Of a stretch of DNA of 64,000 nt, positions 48,163 to 59,303 are shown in pieces. The DNA is taken from NCBI GenBank assembly GCA_947044405.1, contig CAMRHE010000458.1, positions 62,001 to 126,000 on the forward strand. The letters are read 5' to 3'. Each line of letters starts with the position of its first letter. Position 1 is the first letter of the stretch. The position numbers and the translations under genes are program-made. This DNA is from Leptodactylus fallax (taxonomy: Eukaryota; Chordata; Amphibia; Anura; Leptodactylidae). Under the pieces are notes generated by a model. The model was given only the letters and a program-made list of their open reading frames with translations, was not told the origin of the DNA and searched no databases.

Positions 48163-48525
48163 ACCTAGAACAATGTTTGTGTTTCCATGGAAACTAGATT
48201 TAACTGCCTTTGCTGTTTACATTTTTTTTGTATACATTACTTGTATACATCAATTTATTGGCAGTATGGGAGAAATGGTATCTGTAAAGTTGTATGAGCT
48301 CATTATTTTTTAAGTAAAGAAAGCAGTGCAGTAAAAAATGCCCCAAAAATGTGCATATATCATACTGATTAATATAGCCAGGGCTGTGGAGTCAAAAAAA
48401 AAAAAAAAAAATGTACTCTGGCGTTTAGTATAATGTTGTACCATGTTAGCCATAGAAAGTAGGGAAAGAGTGAAGAGATCTTCTTCACTCTTCCAGTACT
48501 CTGGCTTTAAAAAAAAATAAAATGA
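48163..48525. other. No recognised feature
   Basis: An A-run at 48395-48411; nothing else supported. Confidence 0.35.
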
Positions 48526-49020
48526 TTAAAGTGTACCTCCAATTATAAAACATTTTATACATGAATAGTAAATGTGAATGTATGCATTGTAATGTAATAT
48601 ATGTTGTTTAAAGAAATCTGTTTTCTTCTCCACTTATTAGGCTGGTCGCCTCTTCCTTATCTTCATTGTTTACATAATCAGTCTCTGTGTTCACCTCACA
48701 CTGAGAACTCTATGGCGAGGGGAGGATCTTAATTGATTTATTGCCTCATTTTGTGCAGTGGTAGACTTTTATCTTACAACATAGGAGAGTTAAAAGGGTT
48801 TCCCCACTCCTCACGGAGTATAGCAGCTGCAGCTATCGCTGTATATTTTCCAGCAGCCTCCTCCTACCCCTCCCCTCTCCATAGAATATGTAAAAAGTAA
48901 CTCAGCTTGATAAGTTGAGAAGGAAACATATTTCTTAAATAAGATATATTACAAAGTCTCTTTTTTTATATTTGTAATATTCATTTATAAAAAGTTTTAA
49001 TAATTGGAGGTACGCATTAA
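48526..49020. mobile_element. TTAA-flanked MITE, relative of 6352-7200
   Basis: TTAA at 48526-48529 and 49017-49020. Left arm gtgtacctccaattataaa and right arm taataattggaggtacgc are inverse, extended by atacatgaatag and ctattcatttata-like words. 495 bases; shares ttttcttctccactt and aagatatattacaaagt with the copy at 6352. Confidence 0.75.
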
Positions 49021-49836
49021 TTATTTTTACTTTATACAATTTTTTATAGTCTATAAATAATATGTACAGTTCATTTTATATGTACTTTCATAGCAATTCC
49101 ATCACTAACATTGAACATTAAACTGAGCTACCTGCACTGTAGTATTCCCGTATTACGGTGGAGATCTACCTGTGACAGAGCTCAGTAGTAATGTAGTGAC
49201 TTTACCATAGACTCCAATACTTATACTGGGGTATAATTGATTTAATGATCAAACCGTCAATAGATGACCTACCTAAGGATAGATCATTAACAGGAAAACC
49301 CGTTTTAATAACATATACACAAACACTGACATGTTTTGAATTAGTACATGTTCCTTAACTATAGCAAGCTTGAGAAATGGAAGATAGAACCATATGTACT
49401 TTAGATGGAGGATTCCACCCGGTCACATAACATGAAAAAAAAAAAAAAGGGGGGGGGGGGGTGTTTTATATAGGGGCTTCACCTAGACTAATGGTAAAAA
49501 AAAAATTGTTAAAGGTAGCACCCGTAATATAGTCTTCTAGTGTTACTTGCTTGTAAGCGCAGCAGACTATATAAATTACATGGATACCGTTTGCAATTTC
49601 TGTACTCTTTTGTGGGATATACTTTGCCTGTACTGTATAAAGAAAAGTTAGTGGATTTAGTCATTACTGTATTTACATGTTATATCTGTTGGCCCCCATT
49701 GAAAAATTGCCCTTATAATTTAATCAGGTAGGCTCTGATGGTATACTGCAAAAATAAGTGTGTCTGTGTGTGTGGGCATGCAGTTATATTTCATGCAATG
49801 AGGCTGCTTGTCTTTTACATAGGGTAGAGTCAATGG
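49021..49836. other. No recognised feature; A/G homopolymers
   Basis: An A-run followed by a G-run lies at 49435-49460. No gene. Confidence 0.35.
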
Positions 49837-50298
49837 GGTTGCATCAGAGGCATAGCTAGCCGAGGGGCAGAGGGGCCACAACACAAGTTACATATTAACT
49901 GCATTGGCGTCTGCATGACACCAATGCAGTTGAAGTGCATAGTAGAGGAGGAAGCCTCTCTCTTCTTTCTCTACTAGTAAGTAGCTCATAAGCCACAAGC
50001 CACTACAGGCCTGTGGCCTACGAGCTGCATCCTGCTGTAGACCTCGGCGCAATGACATCATTGTCCTGCGCCAGAACGCAGAGGTCCTGGTGCTCTCTAG
50101 TGAGCAGCAGCGGAGGCTCCTTCCTCGGGGGAGCAGAGGTATAGGATTATCATGTTTGTTTATTTTTACACACTTGGGGCATTTATACAGAGGGTGGGAT
50201 AATACATATAAGAGTGGAACTGGGGCTTTATATATAAGAAAACATTTGGGTATTAGGGGGCCTTAATAAAAGGGGGTATAATTTATAAAGGGGCAGCA

Positions 50299-50690
50299 TT
50301 AAAGTGGTTTTCCAGGAAATAATAAAATTTACTGGTAAGCTTTAATATTCCCTGGATAACCCCCTTAAACGACAAATTGCAGAGGAGGCTGGGGATGGTG
50401 AAACGAACAAAAAAGAAAATTCTACTCAATTGTCCCCAGCACTCCGATGTCCGCTGCCTGTGTCAAGCGTGTGCTGTGCCTTCCCCACCCATAGACCCTG
50501 CTTGAGACCTCAGCGGTGGCTGGAAAGGACTTGGTGGTGTCACTCATATACATCGCTGGGCTACTGATTGGCCTCAGCAGTCACATGTTGCACAGGACTT
50601 ACAGCGCGAAAGGCATGGTATGCGCTCAAACGGAGAACAGTGGCAGACACCAGAGCACAGGGGACAGGTTTTATTTAGGGGAGTAATATT
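50299..50690. mobile_element. Partial T2-type MITE, TTGTCCAGG family
   Basis: ttaaagtggttttccagg opens at 50299. The interior has the family words ccccagcactccgatgtc, gcctcagcagtcac and agacaccagagcacag. The expected closing cctgg-ctttaa is missing after ggggacagg near 50670. Confidence 0.55.
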
Positions 50691-50785
50691 TATGTAAGAG
50701 GGCATCAGGGGCATAAGTTATACAAGGAGACATATGAAGGTATAACTAATAGGGGAATTGGTCAAAATTAAAGGGTTGTCTGCAA

Positions 50786-51169
50786 TAAATAGTGCCCCTC
50801 AATGAATAATGACCCTAATTTAATATTGCCCTGTGTATCCCCTTAAATCGTTAATGCCTGAGTGCCACCTAAAATGAAAGTAGTAGTGACGATCTGTTTT
50901 CGGAAATGGGGAAGCGGATCGTCACCGGATAGTCAGAAAATGTCCCTGGGGTGGTCACGTGACCTCCCCAGGGATATGGGTAAATATACATGTTCGATTA
51001 TGTTATTTACAAAGTAGGAGGGTGTTTAGATTAGTGTAGGGATTTCAATTTATCCCGGACAACCCCTTTAAGCCGCTGATTGACCTCAGCAGTCACGTGC
51101 GGCAGGGACTTCCGCTGAAAGAAAACACCAGAGCAGAAGGACTGGCCATGCTGGGAGACACCAGGTGAG

Positions 51170-51200
<31 letters not shown>

Positions 51201-51376
51201 TGTTTATTTATTTATTTATTTTTTTTGTTTGTTTTTACCTTCCCCAGACTCATATATTTTTAAAAAAATGTGGTTATCCAGGACAATTTTAGGTGGCACT
51301 CAGGCATTAATGATTAAAGGGGGTACACCGGGCGTTATTAATTAGGATCATTATTCATTGAGGGGCACTATTATTT
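50786..51376. repeat. Large foldback with about 90-base arms enclosing MITE pieces
   Basis: The left arm 50786-50874 (aatagtgcccctcaatgaat to ctgagtgccacctaaaa) is matched in inverse by the right arm 51286-51376 (ttttaggtggcactcagg to attcattgaggggcactatt). Inside lie the inverse copy of the 29744-type repeat (50881-51071, ending in TTAA at 51068) and the right half of a TTGTCCAGG MITE (51072-51290) with a (TG)n run at 51172-51204. Confidence 0.7.
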
Positions 51377-51820
51377 AAAGGGGGCACACGGGGTTATTAT
51401 TGATTTCCTGGAGATATTTGTATTACAAATTTTATAACTGGGGTAACAGCAAGATTGGGACTTTGTGTAGGTGAGGACAATATGGGTTAGGTGCCTTGAA
51501 AATTGAGGAGCCAAAGATGTCTGTGCTGTAAACTTTCGAGACAAGTCACAGCTGGAAGAAGTGGTCATGGCGGACCAGATGGGAGAGACGAGAAATGTGA
51601 ATGATCACAGTGAGTAACGTTGCCTGTAAGTCACTACATTGTTCTTGTACTGTATCTACCTAAATGGTCTTTACAGACCTGTGTAGAGCCAGTATATAAC
51701 CACTATATGGTCATCAGATATCGATAATATCGGTATACCTGAGTTGGGGGCCCACTTAGACGTCTTCACTTCACCCCCCCCCCCCCGTACTGACCCCCTA
51801 GCTACACCTCTGGGTTGCAT

Positions 51821-52254
51821 TCTATAAGGTAAGAGTTCTCAGTGGAGGAATTGTGGAGCAATCTCTTAATGCTCCACTGATTCCAATGCAGTTGGAATTT
51901 TCTCTAGCCCTCAGCTTTCCTGAGCAATCAATGCAGTTTGTTTTGGTGCCTGATATGCTATTAGACTGCACTGACAGGTGGGCAGGAGCAGGCATGGAGC
52001 ATGATTCAAAGCTCCAATCAGAGGCAGCTGGTGTCAGAGATCAGAATCACACCTCTTGTCTGCTCCTACCTGACTCTGTTCACCTGACAATACAGAGCCC
52101 AAGTAGTATATAAGGCACCAAAACTAAAGACATATGCTCAGAAACGGTTGGCGGGCTAGAGAAAAAATTCCAACTGTGCTGGAATGATTGGAGCAGTGTC
52201 TAATGATGCAAAGAGCTGGACTTGGAAAAGGCGGTGAAAGGTCCTCTTTAACCC
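51821..52254. repeat. Dispersed repeat related to 46860-47095
   Basis: acctgacaatacagagccc, ggctagag-aaaaattccaac, gtgctggaat and gaaaggtcctctttaa match the other copy in the same order. An open frame at 51853-52113 has no domain and is ignored. Confidence 0.5.
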
Positions 52255-52640
52255 CTTCCCTCACTCTGACGTAATAGTATTTCATGGAAATGTGTGTCAT
52301 AATGCACTGTGACGAGGACTCCCGCTCAAAAGCTGAGTGGGTGTCATCGAGAACTGGTAGCTGTAAAAAAAAAAAAAAAAAAAAACCCGACACATTAGCA
52401 TCAGTTACTGTCCATTTTTTATACCGTTTTTTTTTTTGTTTGTTTTTCTGCTTTCTGAGCATGCTCAGAAACAAAACAAAGTAATAACTGACGCCCATCT
52501 GTTACTATTTGTTAACCGTAGGCTTTAATGTTAAAAAAATAAAAAAAAATGGATGCTTGTCGTCCGTCATGAAACCGTTAATTTTCACGGACACAAAAGT
52601 CCTGCATGCAGGATTTTTTGTTCCCGAAAAATAACTGATG
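52255..52640. repeat. Left part of a TTAACCCCTT-type frog repeat
   Basis: ttaaccccttccctcactctgacgtaatag is the familiar left end of this repeat class. Inner inverse words gcatcagttactgtcc and agtaataactgacgccc flank A- and T-runs (52365-52385, 52425-52446). Confidence 0.45.
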
Positions 52641-52937
52641 TGTGATATGATTTGGGCGCAAAACAAATCTCACTCACTCTCACTCTACATGGACACGCAA
52701 TCTGAAAAGAGTAAGCTCTACAGGGAAAGTAAGAGACTTGACACCCTAATGTCCAAGCCGTGGGCTAGCTTTTTTTGAGGATATCAATTGTTTTTGTACA
52801 TTGAAGTAAGTGCAAACATACAGTATAGCATGGCAACTTAACATGTTAAAGTGGGTGTTCATTCATTTCATCAAGGCTAGGCAGAGTTTATTCAACAATT
52901 CAACAAACAGACAGGTTTTATAAGGGACATTCTTTGA
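52641..52937. other. No recognised feature
   Basis: Unassigned sequence. Confidence 0.3.
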
Positions 52938-52940
52938 CCC

Positions 52941-52971
<31 letters not shown>

Positions 52972-52978
52972 ACACACA
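52938..52978. repeat. Poly-C followed by (CA)n
   Basis: Twenty C then about ten CA units. Confidence 0.95.
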
Positions 52979-53169
52979 AAGCAGAATTACTGCAGACCAC
53001 TATGAGGCCTCATGCACACACTTGAGTTTTTAATGGCATGCGCTTGGATGACATCTGAGTGCCTTACTTCCGCCACTGAATTCTAGCAAAAATACAACAG
53101 AAATGCAAAAGAAAAAAAAAAGTATTGAAAACATTCCTGAGAGTAAAACCTACATAGTATAATACAAAG

Positions 53170-53860
53170 ATATAATGACTAATCCAAAGTGATAGGTCCT
53201 ACAGGATAATAGTGATAAAAAGGTAAATAACCGTTAACAAACACAGTGGAAGGGGAAATGGGGATGGGCAGCGCTATAGTGCATGGGTCAGGGGAGGAGG
53301 GGAGGGGGTGGCCCGTGCCTGGGTGGGGGGGGGGGGAATGTGGACGGGTTTCTAAAATAGTGGCATTGATTTTTTTCATGGAGCATGATCGAGTCAACAA
53401 GTCCAATGACATATGATAATGGAAGACTCCACGCCTTCCAGTTGGAAGTGATATGGATTCTCGCTGCCAGTAGAATATACTGGAGTAATTTGTAGTGTGT
53501 ATATCTGATAGTAACCGGCTTAAGACACAGTAGGAAAACTGGGGCAGTTAATGGGATTGACTGCCCCAAAAGTCATTGCACCATCCAATGGATGGATATC
53601 CAGAAGCGGCGAACCAGAGGGCAAGTCCACCAGATATGAAGGGTGTTGCCCAAAGCGGTACATGCTCGGAAACAAAGGGGTGAGACCGCAGGGTAAAAAC
53701 CATGTTGTCTAGAGGGAATCAAGTAGGTTCTGTGAAGAATTTTTAAGGAGGTCTCCATAAGGGTGACTTGCCAACTGCCTTTGCTAATGAATGTGCAAAA
53801 ATCGTTCCATTGGACTTGGGTTAGGGTGGTCTTTAAGTCCTGTTCCCAGGCCATTATACA
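53170..53860 (-). pseudogene. L1/Tx1-type LINE, C-terminal fragment of ORF2
   Basis: The minus strand at 53854-53573 reads EQDLKTTLTQVQWNDF, then LIPSRQHGFYPAVSPLCFRA and LGNTLHIWWTCPLVRRFW. This is the conserved region after the reverse transcriptase in L1/Tx1 LINEs, where a cysteine-containing LHIWWxCP motif is characteristic. A second frame, 53569-53288, continues with LAARIHITSNWKAWSLP. The two are separated by a stop or frameshift. The endonuclease and polymerase domains are absent: a 5'-truncated insertion, as is usual for LINEs. G-runs near 53324 interrupt the end. Confidence 0.8.
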
Positions 53861-53989
53861 GTACTAGTTTATAAGTTTAATAAACTAATTAATTAGTTGT
53901 GGTTATGGATTGCATTACATGACAAAAACAAAAAATTGTACACAATGCAAAAAAGGTTGCTGACCCCTTGACATAGTCTGATGGCCATT

Positions 53990-54871
53990 ATACACTTCAA
54001 TACTTCTATATTATCCCTATTGGGACAAAAAAAAAAAGTTAACTAAAACAAAAAAAATGCCCCTTTACCCATATAAAAAAAATGTGAAAAAACAATAATA
54101 AAAATTATGACACTATAAACATTTTTTATCGCAAGTGTAATAAACTGTACAATAAAATGAAAACTTTAGTTAACCCGCATTTTGAAAAAAAAAAAAAATG
54201 CCAGAAGTAATGATTTTTTTGCCATCGAACCTCAGAAATTATGTAATAAATGATCAAAAAGTCATATATAGCCCAAAATGGTACCAATAAAAAGCATACC
54301 TTGTCCCTGTCAACAGAAAAATAAAAATGTTATGCCTCTTAGGAGATGGTGATGCAAAAACAATAGATTTTTCAACAAATGGATTTTTATTCTGCAAAAT
54401 TAGTAACTCTTTAAAACATTGCAAAGTATAAATGTAAAAAAGTATAGCTTGTACAATACGACAACAAAATCCCAAAAATCTCAATCTTTAGGTCAAAACT
54501 GGCTGTGGCAGGAAGGGAATGTATAAACTATAAGAGCATATATCTGGGTACACACCAGATTTACAGATTACGAAGGAAAAGACACCAGAAGAGACCCCCA
54601 GAGTGACCCTACCAATCATAGAAACTACTACGAAAGTAGTGGGTAATTTGGACTACCGTATGTACAGTGCACAGCTTACATATTCCCTTTTTACCATCTG
54701 CTGTGCATTCAGATTTGGAAAACTAATACTCACTAGGCCCCTGTGATAAATTCTTTGAGGGATGCAGGGTTTTTTTTTTTTTTTGTTTTTTTTTAATTGT
54801 AATAGTCGTCAAAACATTACAAAAACTCTATAAATTTGATATCGCCATGATTGTACTGATACGAAGAATAG
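53990..54871. repeat. Fragment of the large frog repeat
   Basis: tgcccctttacccatat, an A-run, ccagaagtaatgat, gtaccaataaaaagcatacc and gaaaaataaaaatgttatgc repeat the series at 36450-36905. 54660-54770 (cagtgcacagcttac, gataaattctttgaggg) repeats 560-670. gatatcgccatgattgtactg at 54839 belongs to the same repeat; the Penelope element begins just after. Confidence 0.55.
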
Positions 54872-54999
54872 AAAAAACAAACTAGCACTAATACCTAAAA
54901 TATAACCTTTAATAATCTGATTAAAAAGTGTACAATGCACTACAAAAAAAATGACGTCTGTAGTGTTGCTGCATGTGGCATTAAGCAGACAACAGCACA

Positions 55000-55335
55000 T
55001 AAGAAGCTTTCACAATGTCCATAAAGCCTCTGTTTGAAAAACAGCTAAACTAAGTGCTCAATAATCAGCAGCATGTGAGAGGCTTTATCACTATGTCAAT
55101 AGAGCCCCTGTTTGAATAGATCTATCTTAAGAGGCTTAACAAAATGTAAACACAGTCCCTATTTGTATAAAGCTATCCTCTAAGAGGTTTATAACAATGT
55201 CCACACAGCCCCTGTTTGTATATAGCTATCCTCTAAGAGGCTTATCTCAATATCAACACAGCCTCTGTTTGTATAACGCTATCCTCTAAGAGGCTTTAAC
55301 AATGTAAACAGAGCCCCTATTTGTATAAAACTATC
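55000..55335 (-). repeat. About 53-base tandem repeats in the Penelope leader
   Basis: Five or six units with the core cccctgtttgtata, ctatcctctaagagg and acaatgt-acacag. Each unit contains the palindrome cctctaagagg. The unit next to the ribozyme-like motif continues directly into it. Confidence 0.8.
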
Positions 55336-55384
55336 CTCAACGCGTTTCCCCCAGAGATAAGCAGGGTTCATCAGGAGAAGGTAA
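55335..55384 (-). ncRNA. Hammerhead ribozyme-like motif (minimal type I)
   Basis: On the minus strand: CUGAUGA at 55374-55368, a short stem II (CCC with GGG) with loop, GAAA at 55348-55345, then CGCG and UU, with cleavage predicted after the second U. The fixed core bases all fit: CUGAUGA, GAAA, and the A-U and C-G pairs of a very short stem III. Stem I pairs CUUCUC with GAGGA over about five positions, one of them G-U. Stem III is too short for a loop, the form known in Penelope-like elements and newt satellites, which act best as dimers. The first stem II pair is A-G rather than G-C. Activity is not shown. Confidence 0.55.
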
Positions 55385-56035
55385 AGATATAGATAATATC
55401 AAGCTTACTGAGATAATTTGCAGTAATAACTGCAGTTCCCAGTGTCCTGATGGTGGACACTGGTACTAAGAGAGCCGACGCCATTCACTGTGTCCCGCCG
55501 GGTTAATAAACCCGTAGCTCCGCCCCATGACACTCCCCCTCATGACGTCATCGGACCGAGGCTCTGCCCACCTCGTCCGGAGGTTTGTCATGCAGGGGAA
55601 AACAGGTTTCCATGGAGAGGAGACGCTGAACAACAAATGTAAAAAAAGAGAAAATGGTGAATGAAAACAAGACTGCAATAGAGTAAATAGAAAAGAACCT
55701 TTCAAGATCACAATCAGATTTACTTAAGATAACAAATGCAAAATACAAGTATAAGTCTGTAAGAACGGGTAAATGACTGGACTAGGGAAACATTGATATG
55801 TACACTAATATGTACTAAAGTGGCAAAGATAAACCAGCCACCACAGCAGTGCATAACATTATGTACTGTTTTGTTATATCCCATCAATATAGAGAAATAC
55901 CCAAAGATGTAAAACATCAGTAAAATAAACAAAAGATATTTAGGTAAAGCATAATAATAAATCATAGAGTTGAATGAAAACTATTATTGCTATACAAACA
56001 GACTAAATAGATGTAAAATGCAGATGAAACCATAA

Positions 56036-57127
56036 TTATATAAATGATGCAAAAGAGAGTGAATCATTCAGGCCTTTAGGTTTCACACTCTGAAATTGAA
56101 AAATACGCCTGGTCTCATGTAGGATCAACCGATCCCAGTTACCACCTCTCATTGGGGGACATACTCGTTCTATACCTTGAAAGGTCAGAGACTTAGGGTC
56201 ACCTCCATGATATTCCCATACATGGGTAGAGAGGGTGCGATCTTCTCTCCGTGTGATATAGCCTACATGGTCAAGTATAGTTTTACCTACGTAATTTAAC
56301 GGACAGGGGCATGTGGCCACACAGATCACACCAGTGGTCCTACAGTTGATGAACTGTTTAGTAAGATGTTTCTTACCAGTAGAGACAATAGGAATAGTGT
56401 CCCCTTTCAAGATGTAGTCACATGCCTTGCATGAGCCACATTTGAAGGTCCCAACAGGGACACTTTTATCCAGCCAAGTGCTAGCCGCAGAGCGGGGTGT
56501 AAAGTGGCTATGTGTTAGCAAATTACCCAAATTCTGACCTCTGCGATAAGTAACAGAGGGATGTTGACTAATTAATTCCCTTACATCTGGATCAATTGTT
56601 AATATGTTCCAATAGGATTTGAGTATTTCCATGACACCCTTAGCTCCACGGTCATAATTCCCTATCAGGCGGATAGCATGTATATCCTTTGGTTTAATCT
56701 TAGGGGCAGTAAATTTCATATTGATGTCATTTTCATTGAGGGCCTCAACAAAGCCCCAGAACTCTTCTTTGGGGCCTGTCCAAAGGATAAGCACATCATC
56801 CATGTACCTTATCCATAGTGAAATCATCCCAGTCCACCTCTCAAAGAGATCCGAAAAAACCAGACGCTCCTCCCACCAGCCCAAAAATAAATTAGCATAC
56901 GTGGGCGCAGCTGAACTGCCCATAGCGGTCCCGCGTTGCTGATGGAAGAAGCGCCCGTCAAACAGAAAAAAAATTCCTTTTTAAAACGAAATCAAGGAGC
57001 TCTAGGATGAATTCGCCATGGGGGGCCAATTGAATGGTACGAGATTGAAGGAAATGTCTAATGGCCTCACAGCCCTTATCATGTGGTATTGAACTGTATA
57101 AGGCCTCGACATCAATTGATGCCAAAA
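56036..57127 (-). pseudogene. Penelope-like RT plus GIY-YIG, truncated and deleted copy
   Basis: Contains FLASIDVEALYSSIPHDKGC (minus strand, about 57125-57065), then a one-base gain in an A-run near 56972 shifts the frame, then 56923-56036 is open for 295 residues: TAMGSSAAPTYANLF, the YMDDVL catalytic box, a CGSCKAC cysteine motif and GVICVATCPCPLNYVGKT of the GIY-YIG nuclease. Compared with the plus copy a 321-base in-frame segment (its 58312-58632) is missing after MKFTA. Outside that gap the 295-residue frame differs from the plus copy at only three residues, so the two copies are young. The reverse transcriptase is incomplete; non-functional. Confidence 0.9.
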
Positions 57128-59303
57128 AAACTGCGATGGGCAAAATTTATGGGTTCAGTTAACAAAAGACCATGTGCTGAATTAGGCATACCTTTTGAAG
57201 ATCTAGATAACCTGAAGCTCCTGGAAGAACTTTGGGAAGAGGGACAAGGTATATCAGGACCGGCCCCCCTTACAGAACTTCACGTGAAAAGCACTGCTGC
57301 ACCACCTGTCATGGATACTAGTGTAATAGATGTATTTGAATCCATGGTAGTACAGGCTCTATCTCAATTGTCAAGGGAGAAATTAGCCAGGGGACATAAT
57401 TTAAGTGGTGGCGAACTCCGTGCTTTACATGATCTTTCACGTGATGAGACGATTATTATAACCTTCAGATAAAGGGGGTAATCTGGTTATCATGGACAGA
57501 TCACAATATGTAGCAATGTGTAATTCCCTTTTGTTGGATCCTGAGACATACAAAATTTTAGATCACGATCCTACCACTAAATTTAAGAGAGAACTTGATG
57601 TTATTCTATTGAGGGCCCATGAGGCGGGCCTAATTAGTAAGAAGGAATTAACATTCATGTCTACTCCCTTTCCAACAACGGCTACTTTTTATAGTTTACC
57701 CAAGATACATAAAGGGTTTCCCCCTTTAAGGGGTCGTCCTATTGTCTCGGGCATAGGAAGCTTAACCCAAGGAGCGAGTGTTTACATTGACAAAATATTG
57801 CGACCATTTGTCTTAACGCTCCCTTCCTATGCCCGAGACACAATGGATATCTTGAAACGGTTGGAAAATATAACACTACCACCAGGTTCATTTTTGGCAT
57901 CAATTGATGTCGAGGCCTTATACAGTTCAATACCACATGATAAGGGCTGTGAGGCCATTAGACATTTCCTTCAATCTCGTACCATTCAATTGGCCCCCCA
58001 TGGCGAATTCATCCTAGAGCTCCTTGATTTCGTTTTAAAGAGGAATTTTTTTCTGTTTGACGGGCGCTTCTTCCATCAGCAACGCGGGACCGCTATGGGC
58101 AGTTCAGCTGCGCCCACGTATGCTAATTTATTTTTGGGCTGGTGGGAGGAGCGTCTGGCTTTTTCGGATCTGTTTGCGAGGTGGACTGGGATGATTTCAC
58201 TATGGATAAGGTACATGGATGATGTGCTTATCCTTTGGACAGGCCCCAAAGAAGAGTTCTGGGGCTTTGTTGAGGCCCTCAATGAAAATGACATCAATAT
58301 GAAATTTACTGCGTCAATAGATTCTCACTCAATTGCTTTTTTGGACCTTCGTATTATTATTAACAGACAGGGGGATTTGGAAGCCTCTTTATACCGTAAA
58401 GAGACAGCTACAAACATCTTATTAAAATGGGATAGTTTCCATCCAGCCCCCCTCAGGCGGGGAATACCTAAGGGTCAATTCCTTCGTATACGTAGGAATT
58501 GTTCTAATTTGGATGATTTTCATGTTAAATCTAAAGAGCTAGAGGGTAGGTTTTACGAACGAGGATATCCAACGTCTGTCCTCAAAGAAGCCAAAGAGAT
58601 GGCAGCTCTTAGTGATCGTACCACTTTACTTACCCCTAAGATTAAACCAAAGGATATACATGCTATCCGCCTGATAGGGAATTATGACCGTGGAGCTAAG
58701 GGTGTCATGGAAATACTCAAATCCTATTGGAACATATTAACAATTGATCCAGATGTAAGGGAATTAATTAGTCAACATCCCTCTGTTACTTATCGCAGAG
58801 GTCAGAATTTGGGTAATTTGCTAACACATAGCCACTTTACACCCCGCTCTGCGGCTAGCACTTGGCTGGATAAAAGTGTCCCTGTTGGGACCTTCAAATG
58901 TGGCTCATGCAAGGCATGTGACTACATCTTGAAAGGGGACACTATTCCTATTGTCTCTACTGGTAAGAAACATCTTACTAAACAGTTCATCAACTGTAGG
59001 ACCACTGGTGTGATCTGTGTGGCCACATGCCCCTGTCCGTTAAATTACGTAGGTAATACTATACTTGACCATGTAGGCTATATCACACGGAGAGAAGATC
59101 GCACCCTCTCTACCCATGTATGGGAATATCATGGAGGTGACCCCAAGTCTCTGACCTTTCAAGGTATAGAACGAGTATGTCCCCCAATGAGAGGTGGTAA
59201 CTGGGATCGGTTGATCCTACATGAGACCAGGCGTATTTTTCAATTTCAGAGTGTGAAACCTAAAGGCCTGAATGATTCACTCTCTTTTGCATCATTTATA
59301 TAA
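57128..59303 (+). pseudogene. Penelope-like RT plus GIY-YIG endonuclease, one frameshift
   Basis: An N-terminal part at 57128-57460 (LKLLEELWEEGQ, ELRALHDLSRDETIII) is out of frame with the rest: the frame breaks near 57460, just before PSDKGGNLVIMD. From 57492 a 603-residue frame is open: YSLPKIHKG (68-76), SIDVEALYSSIP with catalytic D (137-148), QRGTAMGSSAAPTYAN (197-212), YMDD (241-244), IAFLDLRI (281-288), CGSCKAC (470-476), GVICV and NYVGNT of GIY-YIG (506-523). The minus copy has K where this one has N after YVG. Penelope-like elements reverse-transcribe their RNA and cut DNA with this GIY-YIG domain. The copy is close to complete but lacks its 5' end and has the frameshift. Confidence 0.9.

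Larger units (their letters stand above)
49845..51812. mobile_element. hAT-type element with exact 8-base duplication, carrying nested MITEs
   Basis: Ends cagaggcatagctag and ctagctacacctctg are inverse apart from one base. The 8 bases ggttgcat stand on both sides (49837-49844 and 51813-51820). The 1,968-base interval holds a T2-type MITE fragment (50299-50690), a foldback with more MITE pieces (50786-51376) and its own frog-repeat right part (ctttcgagacaagtcacag, gttgggggcccacttag). No transposase was found, so it is non-autonomous. Confidence 0.85.
54872..57127 (-). mobile_element. Penelope-like element, minus-strand copy
   Basis: Minus-strand order: 5'-truncated coding region (57127-56036), 3' UTR (to 55653), a GC-rich leader-like part (55652-55385), a hammerhead-like motif (55335-55384), about 53-base tandem repeats (55000-55335) and a tail ending near 54872. 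Sequence that normally leads a Penelope element therefore follows its 3' UTR, the head-to-tail layout that gives these elements their pseudo-LTRs. It meets the plus copy head to head at about 57124-57130. Confidence 0.75.

Noticed and set aside
51540..51610. Exon-like stretch with a possible donor (cacag|tgagtaac)
   Set aside because: It lies inside the 49845-51812 hAT-type element and its wording is that of a frog repeat.
57083..57127. Extension of the plus Penelope frame upstream to a methionine at 57083
   Set aside because: Those codons are antisense of the minus copy, across the head-to-head junction.
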